DNA from: Acidobacteriota bacterium
Lineage (GTDB): Bacteria > Acidobacteriota > Terriglobia > Terriglobales > Acidobacteriaceae
Assembly (NCBI GenBank): GCA_003010405.1
Contig: PJLO01000009.1
Span: 62,001-126,000 of the forward strand
Direction: 5' to 3'
DNA length: 64,000 nucleotides
Part shown: piece by piece, positions 45,983 to 54,922 of the stretch
How the letters are laid out: each line of letters opens with the position of its first letter
How positions within the stretch are numbered: the stretch's first letter is position 1
Notes under the pieces: generated by a model
Database searches by the model: none
What the model was told of the DNA's origin: nothing
What the model saw: only the letters and a program-made list of their open reading frames with translations
Program-made: the position numbers and the translations under genes

Positions 45983-47710
45983 TCAACCGAATGTGAACGC
46001 AAACGCCTGTACACCGGGATCGAGAAACTCGATTTCAAACGTTCGGTCTTCCACTGTTCCTTTTTGTCGAATCAGTTGATATAAGCGATGATCTCGAACC
46101 GTGCCAGCTCCGCTCGCATCGATGTCGCTGCCGTGATCTTCGCCAGGCGGAGTACCATCGAGTTTGACTTTGAAACGGACTGGCTTGCCGTTGTTCGCGG
46201 GTCCCAGTACCAGGTGAAGGTCACGAGCATGAAACCGAAAGACAATTTTTCCGGGCGCTTTCTGAAGCACTGCACTTTCTGGACCCACCCTCCACGTTCC
46301 GTTTAAGGCCCACTGATTGAGGGAGAGTCTTGGGCGCGAGGTATACGCTCTATCCGCATTCTGAGTGATTGGCTCGGCCGAGGCAAAATGCTCGGCGCGC
46401 TGGTAGCCAATGTACGTTTCAGGCGAGCCCATATCGTTACTGTCTGGAGCCGCAAGAGCACCCGTCGCAGAGATATTGGTTTCTCCGGGCAATGACGTTG
46501 CGCCATTCTCCTTGAGAAGCTGCTGAATCACCCGCTCGGATTCTTCGTACTCGCCTTCGCCGAAGTGGCGAAAGCGAATCCGTCCTCTCCCGTCAACGAA
46601 ATAGTGCGCCGGCCAGTATTCATTACTGAAGGCTCGCCATATCTTGTGATCGCTGTCAATGGCGACCGGGTAGTTGATCTTGAGATCCCGGACCGCCTTT
46701 TCCACGTTCGCCCGATCTTTTTCGAACGCGAATTCGGGCGTATGTACGCCGATGACAACGAGGCCGGCATCCTTGTACTTCGCGGCCCAGCCTTCCACAT
46801 ACGGCAACGTGCGCAGGCAGTTGATGCAGGAGTAGGTCCAGAAGTCGATGAGCACCACTTTGCCGCGAAGAGATTCGCGGGACAACGGTGGTGAGTTTAG
46901 CCATGCCACCGCGCCGTTCAGCTCTGGCATTGGTCCTTCGTCAGAGAGAACCGGAAGTGACTTAGTTGCATTCACCGCAATAATTGCGGATTTATCCGGG
47001 CCGAGCGCACCGATCAGACGTGTTTCTGCTCTGGCAGTGTTCACCCAAGAAAACTTCGTAAGCAGGCTGGTGTCCCAGCCCAATGCGATGGCAACCACTC
47101 CCATAATTACAGCGACACCCAAGGCTCGACGTATCCAGACTTCAAAAGACAGAGAGCGCTTGAGCGCGGAAAGCACCTTGTTCCCGGCAAAGAGCGCAAT
47201 TCCCATAGCGGTTGCCGCGCCCAATGCAAAAGACAGCAGCAGGAAGGATGAGCGGACATTGGGTCCCTGGATTGCCGCCCCTGTCAGGATCAAACCCAGG
47301 ATTGGCCCTGCGCATGGAGCCCAGAGCAATCCAGTGGAGATTCCTAGCACAAATGATTTCCCGACACCGCTTCCGGTTGAAGGTCCGCCCTGGAGGCGGC
47401 CGCCTGCGCGCACCAGCGGCCGGGTCAGGATTTCGGCTAGAAACGGAAAAATCAGGGTTAAACCCAAAACGAGAAATACAACCATCGCCGCATAGCGCCC
47501 GCCCTGATTAAGACGCACCACCCAGTGTCCGCCGAATGCAGCGGCAATCGCGACGATGCAAAACGTAAGCACCAGGCCAATAAGCAGAGGTAAGCCGGAG
47601 CGGCGAAAGGGACCGTCCGCGCGGGCAAATACGAACGGGAGGACAGGAAGGATGCAGGGACTCAGAATCGTCAGCACGCCGCCAACGAAAGCAAGCAAAT
47701 AAGTGAGCAT
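45983..47710 (-). CDS. DipZ-like CcdA-thioredoxin fusion with C-terminal domain
   Basis: A 575-residue fusion: a membrane CcdA/DsbD-type domain at about residues 1-225 with two conserved cysteines (about 19 and 133: LSPCILPVLPFV and APCAGPILG), a thioredoxin/redoxin domain at about 280-410 with the CXXC pair SCINC (295-298), and a C-terminal domain at about 430-575 of beta-rich type. The same architecture occurs in mycobacterial DipZ. The protein should carry reducing power across the inner membrane to periplasmic partners. Candidate control motifs lie upstream of its start. Confidence 0.87.
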   Translation of the reverse strand: MLTYLLAFVGGVLTILSPCILPVLPFVFARADGPFRRSGLPLLIGLVLTFCIVAIAAAFGGHWVVRLNQGGRYAAMVVFLVLGLTLIFPFLAEILTRPLVRAGGRLQGGPSTGSGVGKSFVLGISTGLLWAPCAGPILGLILTGAAIQGPNVRSSFLLLSFALGAATAMGIALFAGNKVLSALKRSLSFEVWIRRALGVAVIMGVVAIALGWDTSLLTKFSWVNTARAETRLIGALGPDKSAIIAVNATKSLPVLSDEGPMPELNGAVAWLNSPPLSRESLRGKVVLIDFWTYSCINCLRTLPYVEGWAAKYKDAGLVVIGVHTPEFAFEKDRANVEKAVRDLKINYPVAIDSDHKIWRAFSNEYWPAHYFVDGRGRIRFRHFGEGEYEESERVIQQLLKENGATSLPGETNISATGALAAPDSNDMGSPETYIGYQRAEHFASAEPITQNADRAYTSRPRLSLNQWALNGTWRVGPESAVLQKAPGKIVFRFHARDLHLVLGPANNGKPVRFKVKLDGTPPGEDHGSDIDASGAGTVRDHRLYQLIRQKGTVEDRTFEIEFLDPGVQAFAFTFG

Positions 47711-47803
47711 AGTATCTTCCGTTCAAACGGCTCTTTGCACGCGCTCGTATTCACTTACTATTTGTACAGATTAGGAAACTGCTGACGCAGATGCTCCTTT
47801 TTG

Positions 47804-47832
47804 ATGCGTATTTAATGCATATCTAATGCGTA
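47804..47832 (-). promoter_or_regulatory. three direct 7-base repeats at 11-base spacing upstream of dipZ-like gene
   Basis: On the minus strand TACGCAT, TATGCAT and TACGCAT occur one after another at 47832-47826, 47821-47815 and 47810-47804, separated by four bases each. An 11-base period puts them on one face of the helix, as at binding sites of OmpR/PhoB-type response regulators. They lie about 94-122 bases upstream of the DipZ-like start. The binding protein is unknown. Confidence 0.5.
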
Positions 47833-47864
47833 GGTGGTCCAGAGTTGAACAACTCTGGACCACC
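47833..47864. repeat. perfect 15-bp inverted repeat between FUSC and dipZ-like genes
   Basis: A nearly perfect palindrome of 15-bp arms (GGTGGTCCAGAGTTG and its complement) with a two-base loop at 47848-47849. It lies downstream of the FUSC gene on the minus strand, with no T-tract, so it may be a terminator stem of a non-classical kind or a mobile palindromic repeat. Its core resembles the inverted repeat at 50347-50376. Confidence 0.6.
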
Positions 47865-47905
47865 CGCGAACAACCAGTAGCACTTTTCCGCTCACGATTA
47901 CAGAC

Positions 47906-49978
47906 TTAAACATGACGCGCGGACAGACCCCGAAGCTGTATTCCGCTTATAGAGGAGCCGCTAAGTATTCTTTTGCATTGATTTTGCAGATCCACGTAAA
48001 ACTTGAGCGTGGTCTGGATGGGCTCCGGATATTGCGAAACTTCAGCCTTAAGTTCCTCCAGACCTTCGGGCATCGTCATGCTTTGCAGCGATCCGGAGAG
48101 ATCACGTAATCCTTCCTCCAGCACTGCATATGCATGTTGGGACGTCTTGTCCCAGTCAGGAAGTTCACTCGTTCGAGGCCACGTAACCGTCGTGAGAAAC
48201 ACGCTGTATGCCGTTGAAGCGGCGTTCTGAATACGCTGGCTGATGACCAGGTCTCTTTCGGCTTTCTGGTCGAATTCATAAGGAATGACTTCGGCAAGCT
48301 CGCGCAAGGTTCCGACCAGCTCACTGGCATCCTCCCGTAACGCGAATATTTCGTCGAAGTGATTCGCCCGAAGAAGAGATATCAGCTCGGCATCAATTGC
48401 AAGAAGGCGAGCTAGTCCAGTGCGCATTTTGTCCACGGTTCGCTCTGGATGAAATTGATGAAAGATCAGCAACATCACAATTAGAGCCAGGAAGATGCCG
48501 ATCAATCTGTCACGGGCAGGAGCCAATCCCGTGGGCTCTGAAAAGCCTTCAAAGGCAAGAAGAAAAAAGGACAACGCAACCTGCATTCCGACATAACGAA
48601 TGTGGGAATTACGTGCGATCCATGCACTGATAAATGCGACACAGGCCATTGGCACCATGAATGGAATCGAGGTGTCGGTATAAGGGAAGAGATAGACAAG
48701 GCAAACAAGCCCAAACAACAGGCCCCCTAAAATGGCGCCCACGATACGGCAAAACATCTTCTGATTGGTCGCACCCGTAGAACTGAGTCCCGTAACAAGC
48801 ACGGTGAGAACTGCGGTTGAAATGCCAGGCCAGGCAAGCGCGTTGTAAATTACATAGCAAAGAGTGGCCGAGAGGCTCAACTTCATTGCATAGACTGGAT
48901 ACGTCGGGTTCGTCCAGGCATCCCGGCGTAACCAGGAATCTTTTTTCCTTGCGGACAGAGATTTCAGCCTTTCAGGAAATAAGACACGTTCAGCCTCGGA
49001 GGTGCTACCCAAATTGCAAATGGTTTCTTCCAGTTGTCCGAGCAAATCGGTTTCCATTTCCGAGGTCTTTTTCAGCAGGGACTCAAGTTTTTCAGTGCTT
49101 CCAGTTCGAGTCGCGGCTATCACCGATGCCATCCGCTGGAATCGTGCTCGGTCGCTATCGCTCAGGCGTGACATGTCATGCCTGCCCAGTGCGGTCCCCA
49201 GATCCAGGAGCTGCGCAATCGTCGGGATCAAACTGGGCGAAATTGAACAGGCAGAAACATCCTTCGCTGGGTGAATACGAAGTTCTTCCAGTAGATTCTG
49301 CGCTTTTCCCTGGCCTGCAAGGGCATAACGACTAACTACCAGAAGCTGCTGTCTTATTTTCTTTTCCGGAGATTTCTCGGCATACAACCGGAAGAGCCGT
49401 TCCAGGGCTTCAAGACGGAGATCCATATCTTCCTGAAGCTCAGCCTGAGGATCGCGTCGGGTAAACACGTACTCGATGGCAACCTTGCACGCCACGGCCA
49501 CAGCTCCTGCCGCCATAGGCCACATGGAAAGATGAACTCGCTGTTCCGCGGATAAATGCCGCTCCCACCAGGACAGCGAGACGATCGCATATATTCCAAA
49601 TACCATCGGCGCCGATGGGCGAGTAGATGCCCGCAAAAAGAAACCGGCAACGAAAGTGAAGAAGGCGATTCCCAGGACTCGAGCCATGGGATCGTTGTCC
49701 GTCACCTCTACCAATAGCAGCGCAGCCGCGACCGCTATGCACCCGGAAGACAGCTGGAGGATACTCTCCTGTAGGGTCAGGTACGCTGTCTCATAAGAAA
49801 CAAGAAAAATAAAATACATCCCTAGGGGAATTTGCGGTATGCGCAGCCATAACAAAAGGTAGGTCGCAATTGTGACGGCAGCCGCCGTTCTTAGAGCTCC
49901 CTCCATGCGCCCAGGAGTGGGTGCCAAACCCTGCAATATGTTTTCGGTCCATATCGATCTTCTACTGGGAGTTGCCAA
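47906..49978 (-). CDS. FUSC-family membrane protein (aromatic-compound efflux-like)
   Basis: A 690-residue membrane protein with two blocks of about five to six helices (about residues 30-170 and 370-490) around a cytoplasmic region, and a final cytoplasmic helical domain. This duplicated layout is typical of FUSC/YccS/AaeB-type proteins, which are exporters or their accessory parts. The start is TTG at 49978 with GGGAGGTGA just upstream. A short frame that looks like the end of an HlyD-type adaptor lies right before it. The substrate is unknown. Confidence 0.85.
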   Translation of the reverse strand: MATPSRRSIWTENILQGLAPTPGRMEGALRTAAAVTIATYLLLWLRIPQIPLGMYFIFLVSYETAYLTLQESILQLSSGCIAVAAALLLVEVTDNDPMARVLGIAFFTFVAGFFLRASTRPSAPMVFGIYAIVSLSWWERHLSAEQRVHLSMWPMAAGAVAVACKVAIEYVFTRRDPQAELQEDMDLRLEALERLFRLYAEKSPEKKIRQQLLVVSRYALAGQGKAQNLLEELRIHPAKDVSACSISPSLIPTIAQLLDLGTALGRHDMSRLSDSDRARFQRMASVIAATRTGSTEKLESLLKKTSEMETDLLGQLEETICNLGSTSEAERVLFPERLKSLSARKKDSWLRRDAWTNPTYPVYAMKLSLSATLCYVIYNALAWPGISTAVLTVLVTGLSSTGATNQKMFCRIVGAILGGLLFGLVCLVYLFPYTDTSIPFMVPMACVAFISAWIARNSHIRYVGMQVALSFFLLAFEGFSEPTGLAPARDRLIGIFLALIVMLLIFHQFHPERTVDKMRTGLARLLAIDAELISLLRANHFDEIFALREDASELVGTLRELAEVIPYEFDQKAERDLVISQRIQNAASTAYSVFLTTVTWPRTSELPDWDKTSQHAYAVLEEGLRDLSGSLQSMTMPEGLEELKAEVSQYPEPIQTTLKFYVDLQNQCKRILSGSSISGIQLRGLSARHV

Positions 49979-49981
49979 GAG

Positions 49982-50254
49982 TCACCTCCCAACGCTGGCC
50001 ACGGTTTCTCCCGCACGGAAGATATCTGAACCAGTGTTTTGCACAAGAATGGGAATGGAAAACCGGGTAGCAGGGTGAACCCAGTTCAGAGGGCGTTCTA
50101 TCTGCGGAAAACCGTTATTAAAATTGCCATCTGCCGCCCAAGGTTTTAAATGTGCTCCCTGGGCGACACTGAGACTTGTAAGATATCCGATTTGAGTGCT
50201 TTGAAGGAGTCTTGTCGGAAAAACAGGTAAATCTAGTTCCACTTCCAATTGCAT
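49982..50254 (-). pseudogene. possible remnant of HlyD-type membrane fusion protein
   Basis: A 90-residue open frame ending three bases before the FUSC start. Its segment FPQIERPLNWVHPATRFSIP and the following ILVQNTGSDIF resemble the last beta-rich part of AaeA/HlyD-type adaptors (pattern ..W[VI]xxxxRFPVxI..). FUSC proteins are often encoded with such adaptors. The frame is closed by a stop about 27 bases upstream of the ATG and there is an eight-G run at 50284-50291, so it could be a truncated or frameshifted gene. The call is tentative. Confidence 0.35.
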
Positions 50255-50513
50255 TGATCGAGTCTGTCTCTCTTGTGCTTATCGGGGGGGGCTCGCGCCT
50301 CTCACTAAGTATTTCCGGCTACCTGCGCCTTGACTTTGGGCAGGCAGCCCAGAGTCGGCGTAGTTCCAACTCTGGGTGGGATCGAGTTGTAAGCACAATA
50401 AGAAATTATAAACGAGCAGCTCACGGCAGCGCCGCTTAATAGCGCAACACCGAATCTGGAATCAATAGCTTCGCTTTAGTTTTCCCCGGGGAACAACCTT
50501 AGTTTCCCTTTCC
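50255..50513. other. intergenic region between the FUSC-side remnant and dapD
   Basis: About 259 bases without a credible gene. It holds an eight-G run at 50284-50291, an inverted repeat at about 50347-50376 (CCCAGAGT and ACTCTGGG arms), and a TATAAT-like box around 50408 on the minus strand. No further signals were recognised. Confidence 0.4.
50347..50376. repeat. inverted repeat CCCAGAGT...ACTCTGGG
   Basis: Eight-base arms separated by 13 bases. The arms contain the same CCAGAGT/ACTCTGG core as the palindrome at 47833-47864, on the other side of the FUSC gene. It might be a binding site or a related palindromic repeat. Confidence 0.4.
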
Positions 50514-51350
50514 TTACCGCAGCAAGTCCTCCAACTCCACGCCTTTTTCCGTCTTTTCGTCGCGATACTTCACAATAACCGGCGTGTACACGCTCAGTCC
50601 CCACTCGGCGGCCTTGCCCCTGGTTATCGCACGCGCTCCGGCGACAACCACAGCGCCCTCGGGCACTACCAGTGGCTCCGTCTCCGTTGCGCGGTAAATC
50701 TCTCCCCGCACCGTATCGAACAGCGGAGTCGATCTTGTCAAAACCACGCCTGAACCGAGAACCGCTCTCCGCATCACCTGTGTGCCCTCATAGATGCCGC
50801 AATTGCCGCCAATCAGTACGTCGTCTTCAATCACTACGGGCGTTGCATTGACCGGTTCCAGCACTCCTCCCACCTGCGAGGCTGCGCTCAAATGCACACG
50901 CTTGCCGAGCTGTGCGCATGACCCAACCAGCGCGTGGGAATCGACCATTGTCCCTTCATCTACATAGGCGCCCACGTTGATATACATAGGAGGCATGCAG
51001 ATAACACCCTTGGCCAGGTACGCCCCTTGACGCACCGTCGAGCCACCGGGAACAATTCTCACCCCGTCGGAGCACTGGAATTGCTTCACCGGATAAGTGT
51101 GTCGATCTACAAATGAAAATACTTCTCCGGCATGTGTCTCCTCTGCCGCTCCCAGCCGAAAGCCCAGCAGTATGCCCTGCTTCACCCAGACGTTGGCTTC
51201 CCAACGCCCGTCACGTTTTTCCGCCGCGCGCACTTCTCCCCGCGACAGTGCCTCGCGAAACGCCAGAAATGTTCCCAGTGCCCCGGAGCATTTCTTCGCT
51301 TCCATTCCCAGCTCAAACAGCCGCTCGATCTCAAGACGTAAGTTGTTCAT
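50514..51350 (-). CDS. dapD: 2,3,4,5-tetrahydropyridine-2,6-dicarboxylate N-succinyltransferase
   Basis: A 278-residue left-handed beta-helix enzyme of diaminopimelate synthesis that succinylates tetrahydrodipicolinate. Hexapeptide repeats are clear from about residue 100, e.g. [20 protein letters not shown] and [19 protein letters not shown]. The N-terminal [15 protein letters not shown] fits the family. The frame opens earlier (51389), but the ATG at 51350 gives the usual length, close to E. coli DapD (274 residues). It completes the pathway begun by asd, lysC, dapB and dapA about 8 kb away. Confidence 0.93.
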   Translation of the reverse strand: MNNLRLEIERLFELGMEAKKCSGALGTFLAFREALSRGEVRAAEKRDGRWEANVWVKQGILLGFRLGAAEETHAGEVFSFVDRHTYPVKQFQCSDGVRIVPGGSTVRQGAYLAKGVICMPPMYINVGAYVDEGTMVDSHALVGSCAQLGKRVHLSAASQVGGVLEPVNATPVVIEDDVLIGGNCGIYEGTQVMRRAVLGSGVVLTRSTPLFDTVRGEIYRATETEPLVVPEGAVVVAGARAITRGKAAEWGLSVYTPVIVKYRDEKTEKGVELEDLLR

Positions 51351-51555
51351 GGTTTTTGCAGTATAAGGCACCAGAGTCGCACAGTACACGCACCATTTTT
51401 AGCCGGCATACCCGGCGCTCCCTTGGCCGAAAAAGTAGCTCCTTGAGGAAAACCTCAATCGGAGCAGGAAACACGCGGGGAGCAAGAATTTGACTTAACA
51501 ACCCTCGCTAAGTAAGAATGGGTGAGTCGCAAGTAATTGCGATTCCTACTGAAGT

Positions 51556-51631
51556 GGGCCTGTGGCGCAGCTGGGAGCGCGCTTCCATGGCATGGAAGAG
51601 GTCGTCGGTTCGATCCCGACCAGGTCCACCA
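51556..51631 (+). tRNA. tRNA-Ala(GGC)
   Basis: A cloverleaf of 76 bases with encoded CCA. The acceptor stem starts GGGCCTG and ends CAGGTCC, so base pair 3-70 is the G-U wobble that marks alanine tRNAs. The anticodon loop holds GGC, the T-loop TTCGATC and stem GTCGG/CCGAC. Its 3' end is a typical attachment site for tyrosine recombinases, and an integrase gene starts 64 bases downstream. Confidence 0.95.
51607..51631 (+). other. putative attL at the tRNA 3' end
   Basis: The 3' half of the tRNA-Ala gene is directly followed by a tyrosine recombinase gene transcribed toward it, the usual arrangement of an integrative element. The exact core cannot be set, since the second copy (attR) is not in the window. 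Confidence 0.45.
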
Positions 51632-51694
51632 AATTTCTCAACAACTTAGCAACTTTCCTTCCCTTCAGCTTGGCAGCATTTTGGCAGCAAATTT

Positions 51695-53008
51695 TCAACG
51701 GCCTGCAAAAACTGCTTTGCCTTTTCCCTTTTCTACAGCAACCTGTCGCACCGGCTTCCTCGTGCTGAAGCTCAGGACCCTGCCCCTGTTTGCCGGCGGC
51801 CCTGAAGGTTCCGGTCCACCATCGTCATTCCCGCCGCTTTTTCGCGTCAGTTCCTGATGGATGGAGTTCACTGTTACCCGGACGCCCTCGGGAAGTTGCT
51901 GCATGTAGACATCGGTCGTCGTCGCCGTTCGCGAGTGGCGCATCACGCCCTGCACATCCTTCACATCGCCCTTCTTTCGTGCCAGCGTGGCGATGGTGCG
52001 CCGTATCACCTGGAACGTCAGTTTCGGCAGTTCCAGTTCCTCGGCGTACTTCAGCAGAACGCGCCTCCGATAGTTGCTTGAATCGATGAACCCGCCGTTA
52101 CGTCCCGGAAAGATGAATCCCTCCGGATCATTCGCGGTAGGCCCCTGCCAATGCTTCTTTTGCTGCTGCTCTTGCTGGCACTGCTTGCGCCACGCCTGGA
52201 GTTCTTCCGCTAGTTCGGAGGCAATCGGGATCGTCGTCAGACTTCCCTTGGTCTTGCCCCACGGGCGAATCTTCCCCTTGTACGTGGTCTCTTCGATCTT
52301 GATCGAAGATGTCGCCGGATCGAAGCACTTCCACTTCAGCCCGAACAACTCACTGGGCCGAAGCGCATTGGTCATTTCGAGTTCAAGCAAAATCCGGTCA
52401 CGTCGTTCGAGCCGCGACAAAACAGCCCGCAACTGATCCCAGTTGAGTACGGTCTTGTCGGTCTCTTTCAGATGCGCCGGAACTTTAATCGTGCGTGCAG
52501 GATCTTTTCCGATGAAGTCCTGGTCAACGGCCTCGGCAAAGATGGCCTGCAAGTACGCCCGGACCTGCAACACGCGGTCACGCGAACGGGTTTGAGCCAA
52601 CCGATTGAGATGCGTCTGCAGAGCGAATTTATCGATGTTTTCAAGGCGCGCGTCCCCAAATGTATCGACGAGATCAGCTTGAATCAGGTGTTTTTTCACC
52701 TTGGCCGTCTCCTCTCTCCAGTCCGCCTCTTTCAGTGGCAGGTAGCGGTTGTTGACGAACCACTCAAAAGTGATTGAGCCGTTGACAACGGATTGATCAC
52801 CTGTGGATTGGCCGCCAAGTCTGACAATCTCGCGCTCCAGCTTTTCCCTGGCCTCATACTTCGACATCTCCGGTTTCGACCCAAGGATGACCTGCGCGAC
52901 GTTGAGTTTCGATTGATTCGTTTCCGGGTCCAACTCCGTTCTGCGAAAGTACCCGTACCACTTTCTTCCGCGAAGACGGACCCAGCCCTTCTGATGCGAG
53001 ATTCCCAT
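51695..53008 (-). CDS. Tyrosine-type site-specific recombinase (integrase)
   Basis: A 437-residue integrase that would insert the element into the tRNA-Ala gene. The N-terminal SAM-like DNA-binding region covers about 80-180. Catalytic residues of the C-terminal domain are R217 (ALRPSELFGLKW), K254 (PWGKTKG), R336 (FQVIRRT), H358 (MRHSRTAT) and Y368 (TTDVYMQ). The usual first His of HxxR is replaced by Gln 333. The N-terminus (GWVRLRGRKWYGYFRR) is of the arm-type binding kind. It starts 46 bases from the excisionase-like gene on the same strand. Confidence 0.9.
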   Translation of the reverse strand: MGISHQKGWVRLRGRKWYGYFRRTELDPETNQSKLNVAQVILGSKPEMSKYEAREKLEREIVRLGGQSTGDQSVVNGSITFEWFVNNRYLPLKEADWREETAKVKKHLIQADLVDTFGDARLENIDKFALQTHLNRLAQTRSRDRVLQVRAYLQAIFAEAVDQDFIGKDPARTIKVPAHLKETDKTVLNWDQLRAVLSRLERRDRILLELEMTNALRPSELFGLKWKCFDPATSSIKIEETTYKGKIRPWGKTKGSLTTIPIASELAEELQAWRKQCQQEQQQKKHWQGPTANDPEGFIFPGRNGGFIDSSNYRRRVLLKYAEELELPKLTFQVIRRTIATLARKKGDVKDVQGVMRHSRTATTTDVYMQQLPEGVRVTVNSIHQELTRKSGGNDDGGPEPSGPPANRGRVLSFSTRKPVRQVAVEKGKGKAVFAGR

Positions 53009-53054
53009 TTATTCCTCGGATTCTGTGTGGGGGAATAAGCGGGCCATCTCCATT

Positions 53055-53288
53055 TTACCGGCGTTTCCGCCGAAAAAGAGAGACCCGTTCGCGCTCTTTT
53101 AGAAACTCTTCGATCCCGCTCGCCCGGTACCGCAGCGCACCGTCGCTCATGCGAATGACGGGTAGATAGGGCCGGCGCCGGGAAGAATGATCCCAGACCC
53201 AATCTTTGCTGACCTTCAGTTTGAGAGCGACTTCCTCGGCGGTCAGTAGCAGATCGACCGCCTCTTGCGGCATTGGCATTGAACCCAT
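53055..53288 (-). CDS. Excisionase/AlpA-like helix-turn-helix protein
   Basis: A 77-residue protein with a MerR/AlpA-type winged helix: LLTAEEVALKLKVSKDWVWDH, then VIRMSDGALRYRASGIEEFLKER, which fits the DNA-binding and wing parts. Small proteins of this kind act as directionality factors or regulators of integrative elements. It is just upstream of the integrase gene on the same strand, so the two likely form a unit. The start ATG at 53288 is one of three close Met codons. Confidence 0.8.
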   Translation of the reverse strand: MGSMPMPQEAVDLLLTAEEVALKLKVSKDWVWDHSSRRRPYLPVIRMSDGALRYRASGIEEFLKERERVSLFRRKRR

Positions 53289-53569
53289 AAAGGGCGTACC
53301 TCCATCGGCCTGTCATGCGCCTGAAATCTGCGGCGTCCTTTGAGCACAGGCGCTCCGTTCGCTGCAAACAGATTGGGGTGGACCAAGATACCCGTCCAAT
53401 GAATTCCATGCACAGCGTTATGCACGCCACGCATAACGACGGTTTCACCATAATTTGTGCAACCGGAGTCTCTGGAGCCGCATCGAATCGGAATCTTGGC
53501 GTTTGTCCCCCCCAAACGCAGAACTGATGTGCTTGCCCTCCTTTCCAGGTCTGATCCCGGAGGATCGCA

Positions 53570-54505
53570 ATGGTGTTACCAGATATTCGATTGTTTCAAG
53601 CCGCGATAGTCTTGTCGGAAGAGCTCAACTTCTCCCAAACAGCCGAACGCCTGCGCATCGATCAATCGACACTGAGCAGACGAATCATGGAGTTGGAATC
53701 GCTGGTCGGATTGCGTCTATTCCAGCGTAATCAGAAGGTTGTGGAGATGACCGAGCCAGGCCGCCATTTTGTACAGGAAGCTCGCTATGTTCTGCTGCAC
53801 GCCGAACGTGCGGTCTTGAGCGCCACGGCGGCATCGCGCGGAGCTGATGAGGTGCTCAATCTCGGGAAGTCCGCCTATACCGATCCGTACCTCGTTTCCG
53901 CACTCCTGTCGATTCAGCTTCCGCTATTCCCTGGCCTGAAGATCAAGCAATGGAGCCATTACTCTCACGAACTGGCGCATCAGGTCGCTTTGGGGAAGTT
54001 AGATGTGGCGCTGGTCACGGCTGTGCCCGATACGCCCAAGCTCAACCTCCTCATGGTTGCCGAGGCTCCGATCTACATTGCCCTGCCGAAAGATCATCCT
54101 CTGAGAAGCAACAAGGAGCTTCGGCTCGAAGACCTATCTGGTCAGGACTGGATTCTTCCAGCGCCGCACGTGAATCCGCATCTTCATGAAATGATCCAGG
54201 GCGTTCGGGAGGAGAAAGGAATTCCCGTTCCCGAGGTACATCACGTCATGACTGCCGAGGAGGCTTCCGAGCTGATTTTGCAGCACAAAGGAGCGGCATT
54301 CCTGACCCGTGGCGGCGCATGGCGAATTGCCCGCGATGGAGTCACAATGCGGCCGCTGGCAGAGGAACGCCTGCGGCTGGTGACGAAGCTGGCGACACGC
54401 GCGGACGACAAATCCCGTCTGGTGAGTGAATTTGTCCGCGCTGCCGGCCGCAAGTTGAGAAGCACACGTCCGGCGCAGCAGGGGCGTTTGCCTCTAGCTG
54501 GATGA
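53570..54505 (+). CDS. LysR-family transcriptional regulator
   Basis: A 311-residue LysR-type regulator. The N-terminal HTH is at about residues 4-62 (FQAAIVLSEELNFSQTAERL then QSTLSRRIMELESLVGLRLF). The C-terminal two thirds is the periplasmic-binding-protein-like effector domain. The target is unknown, since the genes next to it do not suggest a pathway. Its start ATG is preceded by GGAGG. Its stop overlaps by 12 bases with the convergent zinc-ribbon gene. Confidence 0.9.
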   Translation: MVLPDIRLFQAAIVLSEELNFSQTAERLRIDQSTLSRRIMELESLVGLRLFQRNQKVVEMTEPGRHFVQEARYVLLHAERAVLSATAASRGADEVLNLGKSAYTDPYLVSALLSIQLPLFPGLKIKQWSHYSHELAHQVALGKLDVALVTAVPDTPKLNLLMVAEAPIYIALPKDHPLRSNKELRLEDLSGQDWILPAPHVNPHLHEMIQGVREEKGIPVPEVHHVMTAEEASELILQHKGAAFLTRGGAWRIARDGVTMRPLAEERLRLVTKLATRADDKSRLVSEFVRAAGRKLRSTRPAQQGRLPLAG

Positions 54506-54718
54506 AAGACCGCCTGGAGGACAGCCGTCGTTGTGCTCGTGGTCTTCATCTTCCCGTATCACTACGTTGAGGGGCCCTTCGAGTCCGCACTTCGGGCATA
54601 AATAGATGCCTGAAGTGAGCGCTCTGCCCTCGTGTTCTTCTCTTCGGAACGCGCTTCCGCAATGAACACATACATGGAAGTGATTGAGTTCTGGTTTGGG
54701 TTGATTTGAATCGCTCAC
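54494..54718 (-). CDS. Small zinc-ribbon protein, unknown function
   Basis: A 74-residue protein with two CX2C pairs (HVCVHCGSAF and YLCPKCGLEG), spaced like a zinc ribbon. The C-terminus is acidic and histidine rich (REDEDHEHNDGCPPGG). No family was recognised. It converges on the LysR gene and overlaps it by 12 bases. It might be a nucleic-acid- or metal-binding factor, but there is no direct evidence. Confidence 0.65.
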   Translation of the reverse strand: MSDSNQPKPELNHFHVCVHCGSAFRREEHEGRALTSGIYLCPKCGLEGPLNVVIREDEDHEHNDGCPPGGLSSS

Positions 54719-54922
54719 GGCTGAACTCCTTTTCTCCTGCCGTACGTTCTTGCAGGTAAGTCGTTCTCTCGTAAACGCCTTACGGAGAGATTCAAGTGTA
54801 GCCCCAACCGTTGTTAACCATCCAGAGAATCGATTCTAGCCAAGTCAAGGGGCGAACCATTGGTGACAACTTGTCTGATCTGCATCGGGTACTGGCTTTC
54901 CGGCAAAGCGTGGCGAAAACGG

